A DNA stretch of 64,000 bases from PALSA-610 sp038239145. Lineage in GTDB: Bacteria; Actinomycetota; Acidimicrobiia; IMCC26256; PALSA-610. The stretch's first letter is position 1. Every line of letters begins with the position of its first letter. The translations under genes and the position numbers were made by a program. The stretch is from NCBI GenBank assembly GCA_038239145.1, contig JBBSFB010000006.1:1-64000 (forward strand), given 5' to 3'. Positions 58,280-64,000 of this stretch are shown here, one piece after another. The notes below the pieces were generated by a model. The model was not told the DNA's origin. It saw only the letters and a list, made by a program, of their open reading frames with translations, and ran no database searches.

Positions 58280-59590
58280 ATGTTCCGGTCGGAGAGTGAC
58301 GGTCGCATGTCGCGAGATCGCGGGCAGAAAGATCGCTTCGCCGTCGCGCTGATATTGATCACGCTGGTCGGGCTCGCGTGGCGCGTCGGCTACGTGCTCT
58401 GGCTGCGCAACCGCGTCGTGCTGGGCGACGGGTACACGTTTCACTACGGCGCGCTCGACCTGGTCAACGGCTTCGGCTTCTACGATCCGGTCTCGGGAGC
58501 GGCCCTAGCTGGTCATCCGCCCGCGTGGACGGTGCTTCTCGCCGCTCCCAGTGCGATCGGGCTGAAGTCGTGGTTGTCGCAGCAGCTCTTCACGTGCTTC
58601 GTCGGCGCGGGCACGATCGTGATGACAGGGTTGGCGGGACGAGCGATGTTCGGACGGTGCGTCGGTGTCATCGCGGCGGGACTCGCCGCGGCGTATCCGT
58701 TCGTCTGGGTCTACGAGCGCGAACTCCTGTCGGAGCCGTTGACGATGCTCTTGGTCGCCACGACGATCTGTCTGGCATACCGCTTCCGGGCCGCGCCCGG
58801 TCTCGGCCTCGTGGTCGCGCTCGGCGCGATCGTCGGAGCGATGTCGATGACGCGATCCGAGCTCATCGCCGTCTCCGTTCTGCTCGTCGTGCCGTTGATC
58901 CTCGGGGCCAGCGGCCTGTCGTGGCCGCGGCGAGTCGGTTGGCTCGCAGCCGCAGGTGTGGCGTGCGTTCTCGTGATCGCCCCATGGGCGCTCTACAACT
59001 CGACGCGCTTTCAGAACCAGGTCCCCTTCTCGACCGGGCTCGGCGTCGCCATGTACACGGGCAACTGTGCACCCGTGTACCACGGCCCGATGACCGGCTA
59101 CGCCAACCTTGGGTGCGCCGCGTTCGTCCCGAACATCAGCAGGGACTATTCGGTCGCCGACGGTCAGTACCGGCGTCAGGCGCTGAAGTTCATGAGCAAG
59201 AACAAGTCTCGGGTACCGCTCGTGATGGCCATTCGGATCGGCCGGACGTTCGGGGTGTATCGACCGGGTCAGCAGACACATATCGAGGCGAGTGAACGCG
59301 TGTCGCCGCTCTGGGTCTTTCGGGTGGGCTTCGTTGCCTACTGGGCGCTTACTCCGTTCGCCGTCGCCGGGTTGGTCCGGATGCGCCGGCGAGGAGTTGC
59401 TGGATACCCGCTCTTCGCTTTCGTAGCGGTCGTCTTCCTTGCAGTACTGCCGACTATCGGCTCGGTGCGCTACCGGGCGCCGGCGGAGATCGCACTCATA
59501 CTTCTGGCCGCCGTCGGTTTCGACTGGCTCTCAGCCGCAGTACGGGCCAGACGAAATGACCGGGATCCGGTGCGGGTGAGCGCTCTATAG
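58280..59590 (+). CDS. GT39/ArnT-like membrane glycosyltransferase, copy 1
   Basis: 436 residues (an ATG at 58307 is an alternative start). About ten helices. The first loop reads V-V-L-G-D-G-Y-T-F-H-Y with an acidic residue where GT-C enzymes have their catalytic Asp. G-H-P-P-A-W-T-V-L-L, Y-P-F-V-W-V-Y-E-R-E, L-S-E-P-L-T and M-T-R-S-E-L follow the PMT_2/ArnT plan. It should transfer a sugar from polyprenyl phosphate on the outer face. The next gene product is a full-length paralogue. Confidence 0.8.
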   Translation: MFRSESDGRMSRDRGQKDRFAVALILITLVGLAWRVGYVLWLRNRVVLGDGYTFHYGALDLVNGFGFYDPVSGAALAGHPPAWTVLLAAPSAIGLKSWLSQQLFTCFVGAGTIVMTGLAGRAMFGRCVGVIAAGLAAAYPFVWVYERELLSEPLTMLLVATTICLAYRFRAAPGLGLVVALGAIVGAMSMTRSELIAVSVLLVVPLILGASGLSWPRRVGWLAAAGVACVLVIAPWALYNSTRFQNQVPFSTGLGVAMYTGNCAPVYHGPMTGYANLGCAAFVPNISRDYSVADGQYRRQALKFMSKNKSRVPLVMAIRIGRTFGVYRPGQQTHIEASERVSPLWVFRVGFVAYWALTPFAVAGLVRMRRRGVAGYPLFAFVAVVFLAVLPTIGSVRYRAPAEIALILLAAVGFDWLSAAVRARRNDRDPVRVSAL

Positions 59591-59591
59591 T
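59586..59591 (+). promoter_or_regulatory. TATAGT -10 box overlapping the copy-1 stop codon
   Basis: CTATAGTTC occurs at 59585-59593, with the TATAGT hexamer covering the TAG stop of copy 1. It recurs at 60927-60935 just after copy 2, so each paralogue is followed by the same box, presumably a promoter for the next gene. Confidence 0.45.
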
Positions 59592-59622
59592 TCGGCGCGA
59601 ACCGACTGGGGGGTGCCGTTTG

Positions 59623-60921
59623 ATGCGGCTCCGGACGTACGCGCGTTCGCATCGATTCGGCTGTTCGCTCGCGTTGACGGCGTTCGCGGGCTGTGTGCTT
59701 CGCGTCATCTATGACGTCGCGAGCCGTCACGAAGTGGTCGGAGGCGATGGTTTTCGCTATCACTACGGGTCCTTGTTCCTTGCGGACGGGAAGGGTTTCG
59801 TTGCTCCGCTGATATTGATTCTGCAGCACGTCTCGGTACCCGACACCGGTCATCCGCCCGCTTGGACCATCCTGCTCGCTGGTGTGTCCAAGCTTGGATT
59901 GCGCACGTGGCTCGAACATCAGATCACGGCGAGCGTCGTTGGGACCGCGACCATCGTGATGACGGGCCTGGCGGCCGCGGCGGCAGTCGGTAAGCGCGTC
60001 GGCCTCCTCGCCGCCGTGCTTGCCGCGGGCTATCCGTTCGTCTGGGTGTACGAGAGGGAAGCGCTCTCCGAACCGCTCGCGCTGCTCGGCATCGCGACGA
60101 TCATCTGGCTCGCGTACAGGTTCATCGCCAAACCCAGGGCCTGTACTGCAGTCGCGCTCGGTGCCGTCGTGGGTGTGCTCGCGATGACGAAGTCGGATCA
60201 GATCGCAGTCGCCTTCTTGCTCGTAGCTCCCCTAATCCTGTCGAGGCGTCGGGTCGAGTTCCGAACGCGTCTCGAATGGCTCGCTGCTGCAGCAGCGATT
60301 TGCATTGCGATCATGGCGCCGTGGTCGATCTACCTCTCGTCCCGCTTCGATCGCCCGGTCGTCGTCGCCGGCGCCTTCGGGGGGACGCTGGCGGCAGGAA
60401 ACTGCACGCTGACCTATCACGGGTCACTGCTCGGGTATTACGCATCGACCTGCGTGTTCCGGTCGACGGACTCCAAGGATCCGCTGTCGAACGATGCGAA
60501 CGCGCAGAAGCGAGCCCTCACGTTCATGCGAGCCCACGAGAGCCAGGTGCCGGTTGTGGCGGCCGCACGGATCGGGCGGACGTTCGCCTTGTTCCGACCG
60601 TTTCAGCAGATACACCTCGAGACGGAGCGCGGTACGTCCGCGTGGGTCTTTCGAGTCGGGTTCTTCGCGTATTGGGTGCTCCTGCCCTTTGCGCTCGCGG
60701 GCGTTGTAATGGCGCGCCGGCACGAGATACCGGTATATCCGTTGCTCGTGTTCCCAGTTGTCGTCGCAACGACGGTTCTGCTCACTATTGGGTCAGTCCG
60801 CTATCGCGCCCCCGCCGAGATACCCCTGGCGATACTCGCTGCGATCGGCATCGACGGGGCGCTGCGCGCGGTCGGGAAACGTCTGGACGGCTCGGGGAAG
60901 CCCGTTTCGACGCGGACCTGA
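59623..60921 (+). CDS. GT39/ArnT-like membrane glycosyltransferase, copy 2
   Basis: 432 residues from the ATG at 59623. V-V-G-G-D-G-F-R-Y-H-Y, G-H-P-P-A-W-T-I-L-L, Y-P-F-V-W-V-Y-E-R-E-A-L-S-E-P and M-T-K-S-D-Q-I align with copy 1. So do the late Y-H-G-S/P, R-I-G-R-T-F and G-S-V-R-Y-R-A-P-A-E-I blocks. The pair is a tandem duplication with clear divergence; two donors or two acceptor positions are possible. Confidence 0.8.
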   Translation: MRLRTYARSHRFGCSLALTAFAGCVLRVIYDVASRHEVVGGDGFRYHYGSLFLADGKGFVAPLILILQHVSVPDTGHPPAWTILLAGVSKLGLRTWLEHQITASVVGTATIVMTGLAAAAAVGKRVGLLAAVLAAGYPFVWVYEREALSEPLALLGIATIIWLAYRFIAKPRACTAVALGAVVGVLAMTKSDQIAVAFLLVAPLILSRRRVEFRTRLEWLAAAAAICIAIMAPWSIYLSSRFDRPVVVAGAFGGTLAAGNCTLTYHGSLLGYYASTCVFRSTDSKDPLSNDANAQKRALTFMRAHESQVPVVAAARIGRTFALFRPFQQIHLETERGTSAWVFRVGFFAYWVLLPFALAGVVMARRHEIPVYPLLVFPVVVATTVLLTIGSVRYRAPAEIPLAILAAIGIDGALRAVGKRLDGSGKPVSTRT

Positions 60922-60933
60922 TCCGCCTATAGT
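60905..60933 (+). promoter_or_regulatory. Predicted promoter of the sugar-kinase operon
   Basis: TTCGAC (60905-60910) and TATAGT (60928-60933) are 17 nt apart, upstream of the kinase gene. The -10 region repeats the CTATAGTTC found before the second GT39-like gene. Confidence 0.45.
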
Positions 60934-61055
60934 TCCACCTCGGTTGGGGACAGACCGTTCCGGGGCGGAGCCTTCGCACGGCTGCGGCCTGGCGTCATCA
61001 CGGAGGATCGGATGCAGCGGTTGACGTACGTCGTTGGTCCGCCTTGGTGGTGCAC

Positions 61056-62036
61056 GTGATCCTCACCCGAACCCCGATGCGCATCTCGATCGGCGGCGGT
61101 GGCACCGACCTGCCCTCGTACTACCGGCGCAAAGGTGGCTCGGTCCTGTCGGCCGCGATCGACAAGTACGTGTACCTGGCCGTCAACGCGACGTTCACCG
61201 ACGACTACCTCCTCAAGTATTCGGTCCACGAGCGGGTCACGCGCGTCGAGGACATCGAGCACTCGCTGATCCGCGAGGTGCTCCAGCGGTACGGCATCCG
61301 ACCGGGCATCGAGATCGTGAGTGTCGCCGACATTCCGGCGGGGACCGGCCTCGGGTCGTCGGGGTCGTTCACGGTTGGCCTGCTCCGAGCGCTCCACGCG
61401 TACGGCCATCGTCAGTGCTCGATCCAAGCCCTGGCCGAAGAGGCATGTCACGTCGAGATCGAGCTCCTCGGTGACCCCGTCGGGAAACAGGACCAGTACA
61501 TCGCCGCGTTCGGTGGTCTCACTCGCTTCGATTTCCACGCCGACGACACCGTCGACGTCGACCGCCTGGACGTGAGCGCGGAGACGCTCGCCGATCTCGA
61601 GGACCATCTGCTGTTGTTCTTCACGGGCTACTCGCGCCGGGCTTCGAGCATCCTCGCCGATCAAAAGCAGCGGTCCGAGCACGACGACGAGGCAATGATC
61701 GCGAACCTCGACTATGTCAACGATCTCGGTCTGCGTATCGGAGTCGCGCTCGAATCGGGTGAGACGGCGACCTTTGCCGCCCTCATGCACGAGCACTGGA
61801 CCCACAAGCGGCGGCGAAGTGCCGGCATAACGAACGACCGCATCGACGAGTGGTACGAGACCGCGCGCCGCAACGGCGCGCTCGGTGGAAAGCTGGTCGG
61901 CGCGGGCGCCGGGGGCTTCCTCCTCTTCTACGCCGGAGACCCGCGCCGGGTCCGAGCCGCGATGACCGAGGCGGGACTGCCGGAGGTCCGATTCGGCTTC
62001 GACCACGATGGTTCAGTCGTATTGGCCCGGAGCTGA
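61056..62036 (+). CDS. GHMP sugar kinase, HddA-like
   Basis: 326 residues from the GTG at 61056 (V-I-L-T-R-T-P-M-R-I-S-I); TTG or GTG codons at 61044-61050 are alternatives. G-G-G-G-T-D-L-P-S-Y-Y, the ATP loop P-A-G-T-G-L-G-S-S-G-S-F, D-P-V-G-K-Q-D-Q-Y and V-G-A-G-A-G-G-F match D-glycero-alpha-D-manno-heptose-7-phosphate kinases and the related fucokinase group. With the next gene it would make a sugar-1-phosphate and its NDP form. GmhA/GmhB for a heptose route are not in the window. Confidence 0.82.
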   Translation: MILTRTPMRISIGGGGTDLPSYYRRKGGSVLSAAIDKYVYLAVNATFTDDYLLKYSVHERVTRVEDIEHSLIREVLQRYGIRPGIEIVSVADIPAGTGLGSSGSFTVGLLRALHAYGHRQCSIQALAEEACHVEIELLGDPVGKQDQYIAAFGGLTRFDFHADDTVDVDRLDVSAETLADLEDHLLLFFTGYSRRASSILADQKQRSEHDDEAMIANLDYVNDLGLRIGVALESGETATFAALMHEHWTHKRRRSAGITNDRIDEWYETARRNGALGGKLVGAGAGGFLLFYAGDPRRVRAAMTEAGLPEVRFGFDHDGSVVLARS

Positions 62037-62755
62037 TGTTGACGACGTGTCTCATCCTCGGCGGCGGGGTCGGATCCCGTATGCGCCCGGCCACCGACGT
62101 TCTTCCGAAGCCGCTGCTGGCGGTCGGAGGAGAGCCGTTCGCAGTACATCAACTGCGCTGGCTCGCGTCCGAGGGTGTCACCGACGTCGTGTATTCGATC
62201 GGGTACCTCGGGCAGATGATCCGGGACGCGCTCGGACCGCGTCACGATCTCGGATGCGCCGTCCGGTTCGTCGACGAGGGCGACACGCGGCTCGGAACGG
62301 GAGGCGCGATCCGGTTCGCGCTCGACGAGGGCGCGCTCGACGGCACGTTCTTCGTGCTCTACGGCGATTCGTACCTCCGGCTGAATCTCCATTCGGTCGA
62401 CGCGTACTTCGAACGCTCCGGGGCGGAAGCCTTGATGACCGTGTTCCGCAACGACGGTGCCTGGGATGCGAGCAACGTCGAGTTCGACGGGCGCCGGGTC
62501 GTGCGTTACGACAAACATGAGCCCGATCCTGCGGGCGCAGGCATGCACTTCATCGACTACGGGCTCTTGATCCTGCGGGCCGAGAGTGTGCGCACCCGAG
62601 TGCCCGGCGGATCGGCGAGCGATCTGGCCGAGATGTTGCGGTCGTTGAGTCTCGAGGGCCACCTGGCAGGATACGAGGCTCGCCATCGGTTCTTCGAGAT
62701 CGGTTCGCCCCGAGGGCTGTCTGATCTGCAAGAGCACCTGGCATCCCTCTCGTGA
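62036..62755 (+). CDS. Sugar-1-phosphate nucleotidyltransferase, HddC-like
   Basis: 239 residues; its ATG shares one base with the kinase TGA. L-I-L-G-G-G-V-G-S-R-M-R-P (nucleotide loop), L-P-K-P-L-L-A-V-G-G-E-P, E-G-D-T-R-L-G-T-G-G-A-I, and F-V-L-Y-G-D-S-Y-L at the metal site. The size and order after a GHMP kinase are those of HddC, giving GDP-heptose, but UTP- or CTP-using relatives have similar motifs. GTGA overlap with the next gene. Confidence 0.82.
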   Translation: MLTTCLILGGGVGSRMRPATDVLPKPLLAVGGEPFAVHQLRWLASEGVTDVVYSIGYLGQMIRDALGPRHDLGCAVRFVDEGDTRLGTGGAIRFALDEGALDGTFFVLYGDSYLRLNLHSVDAYFERSGAEALMTVFRNDGAWDASNVEFDGRRVVRYDKHEPDPAGAGMHFIDYGLLILRAESVRTRVPGGSASDLAEMLRSLSLEGHLAGYEARHRFFEIGSPRGLSDLQEHLASLS

Positions 62756-63993
62756 CGACGACCCGAACGGCCGATCCGCAGATCACGCTCCTCCGTCCCG
62801 ACGACGACGTCGCCGAGCCGGAGTTGTCGATCGTGATTCCCGCGCTGAACGAGCAGTTGACGGTCGGGGAGTTCGTGGCGTGGTGCCGGGAAGGAATGGC
62901 CGCGATCGGTGTCGCCGGCGAGATCCTCATCGTCGACAGCTCCGAAGACGACACGGCCGAAATCGCCCTGGCCGGCGGGGCCCGGGTACTGAAGGTGCCG
63001 CGGCGAGGTCTCGGACGCGCCTACATCGACGCGCTCCCGTACGTACGCGGGAAGTGGATCGTGATGGGTGACGCCGACTGCACGTACGACTTCCGGCGGC
63101 TCGGACCCTTCGTCGATCGTTTCCGCGAGGGCTACGAGTACGTGATGGGCTCGCGCTGGAAGGGTTCGATCGAGCCCGGTTCGATGCCCGCGCTGCACCG
63201 CTACTTCGGGACGCCGTTCACCACGTTCATCTTGAACCGGATGTACGCCAGCCACTTCAGCGACATCCATTGCGGCATGCGCGGCATCACGCGCGACGCG
63301 CTCGAGCGCATGAACCTGCAGTCGCAGTCGTGGGAGTACGCATCGGAGATGGTGCTCAAGTCGGTGCACATGGAGCTGCGCACGGCCGAGGTACCGGTCA
63401 CGTTCCTGAAGGACAAGGAGGGGCGTCTCAGTCACCACAAACGCGAGGGCTGGCTCTCACCGTTCAAAGCGGCGTGGATCAACCTGCGGGCCATGTTCAT
63501 CTACGGCTCGGCCTTCTTCCTCGTGAAGACCGGGATATTTCTTACGCTCCTCGGCCTGCTCTTCACGCTGCCACTGACGTTCGGTGACATCAGCATCGGA
63601 TCGCTCGAGTTTTCGCTCAATTCGCAATTTCTCGGCGTTGCCCTACTTGCCATCGGATGCCAGACGTTGTTCTTCGGATGCGTCGCCCAGGTGCTGTTCG
63701 ACTACACGGGCCGGCACAGTCATCGGTGGCGTCGACTCTTTCCGTACACACGCACCGTCCTGATCTCCTTCGGTCTCGTCGCACTCGGCTTTGTCCTCGC
63801 CATCCCTTTGGTGGTCACGTACGCGACCAACGATCTCGCACTGAATGGGAGCGATGCAGTCGTAAACCATGTTGCCGTGACCGGCCTCGCGTGCGCGATC
63901 ACCGGCGCCCAGCTCTTTGTGTCGACTCTGCTCCTCCACGGCACGATCATCGCTACGACGAGGGGCCGGCCGATGGTTCCGAAGCGCCGATGA
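62752..63993 (+). CDS. Membrane-anchored DPM1-like GT2 glycosyltransferase
   Basis: 413 residues from a GTG. The cytoplasmic GT2 domain (to ~240) has L-S-I-V-I-P-A-L-N-E-Q, I-V-D-S-S-E-D-D-T and the metal motif M-G-D-A-D-C-T-Y-D. Four hydrophobic segments follow (for example F-F-L-V-K-T-G-I-F-L-T-L-L-G-L-L-F). This is the plan of polyprenyl-phosphate sugar synthases with a membrane extension. It could make the lipid-phosphate sugar used by the GT39-like and AftB-like enzymes nearby, from the NDP-sugar made by the two genes before it. Confidence 0.88.
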   Translation: MTTTRTADPQITLLRPDDDVAEPELSIVIPALNEQLTVGEFVAWCREGMAAIGVAGEILIVDSSEDDTAEIALAGGARVLKVPRRGLGRAYIDALPYVRGKWIVMGDADCTYDFRRLGPFVDRFREGYEYVMGSRWKGSIEPGSMPALHRYFGTPFTTFILNRMYASHFSDIHCGMRGITRDALERMNLQSQSWEYASEMVLKSVHMELRTAEVPVTFLKDKEGRLSHHKREGWLSPFKAAWINLRAMFIYGSAFFLVKTGIFLTLLGLLFTLPLTFGDISIGSLEFSLNSQFLGVALLAIGCQTLFFGCVAQVLFDYTGRHSHRWRRLFPYTRTVLISFGLVALGFVLAIPLVVTYATNDLALNGSDAVVNHVAVTGLACAITGAQLFVSTLLLHGTIIATTRGRPMVPKRR

Positions 63994-64000
63994 CAGACAC
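63990..64000 (+). CDS. Start of the next gene, cut by window edge
   Basis: ATG at 63990 forms an ATGA overlap with the preceding TGA and opens M-T-D, the same coupling seen through this operon. Only three codons are visible and no product can be named. Confidence 0.4.

Noticed and set aside
1..64000. Prophage, integron, transposon or CRISPR signatures
   Set aside because: I saw no integrase, transposase, terminal inverted repeats, att-like repeats next to a tRNA, or spaced direct repeats. The duplicated genes are divergent paralogues, not mobile-element copies.

Overview
The window is GC-rich (roughly two thirds G+C), densely coded DNA from a high-GC actinobacterium. GTG starts are frequent and neighbouring genes often share four-base ATGA/GTGA stop-start overlaps. 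The gene families present (DrrAB exporter, siderophore-interacting flavoprotein, AftB-like arabinosyltransferase, secretory lipase, TIGR03032/DUF4915 protein, giant sulfotransferase-glycosyltransferase fusions) fit Acidimicrobiia or a related deep actinobacterial class. That placement is inference from gene content. I saw no tRNA, rRNA, CRISPR array, transposase or integrase.

Layout. (1) 1-9.7 kb is ordinary accessory chromosome: the tail of an alpha/beta hydrolase, a TetR regulator divergent from a DrrAB-type exporter plus a SIP flavoprotein, a frameshifted methyltransferase with a MarR regulator, a TauD-like dioxygenase, a decayed fatty-acid-hydroxylase remnant, a winged-helix protein and a ModA-like lipoprotein. 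(2) 9.75-24.5 kb opens a very large surface-glycan locus: two giant fused sulfotransferase/glycosyltransferase proteins, an ABC-2 polysaccharide exporter (Wzm/Wzt type), a GT2/GT4 fusion, and two copies of a pair of stand-alone class I methyltransferases on either side of the exporter block. (3) 24.6-37 kb is a duplicated modification block. Two ~1,100-residue four-domain proteins (methyltransferase, TylF-like, GT2, CmcI-like) bracket three phytanoyl-CoA-dioxygenase-like hydroxylases, two sulfotransferases and a hexapeptide acyltransferase. (4) 37-48.6 kb holds two GT4 enzymes, a GT-A-like protein, FkbM and TylF methyltransferases, an OafA-SGNH O-acyltransferase, a secretory lipase, a fourth PhyH enzyme and a WecD/WecE-like pair for a dTDP-4-acylamino sugar. 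(5) 48.7-52.2 kb is an operon of a split transketolase, a GT2 and an NDP-sugar epimerase. (6) 52.2-64 kb carries membrane glycosyltransferases (AftB-like, two GT39-like paralogues, one uncharacterised polytopic protein), a sulfotransferase-DUF4915 fusion, and an HddA/HddC-like sugar kinase/nucleotidyltransferase followed by a membrane-anchored DPM1-like GT2.

How it fits together: activated sugars (a dTDP-4-amino sugar, possibly a GDP-heptose, an epimerised NDP-sugar) would be polymerised by cytoplasmic glycosyltransferases. The chain would then be decorated with methyl, sulfate, hydroxyl and acyl groups, exported by the Wzm/Wzt pair, and extended or capped outside by the polyprenyl-phosphate-dependent membrane transferases. 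The striking features are heavy paralogous duplication within the locus (four-domain proteins, PhyH, sulfotransferases, methyltransferase pairs, GT4, GT39-like) and an unrecognised small protein family whose N-terminus reads M-x-Y-V-M-x-P-V-P-E-E. One member heads the exporter operon and the other heads one modification operon. No initiating phosphoglycosyltransferase, Wzx flippase or Wzy polymerase is visible here.
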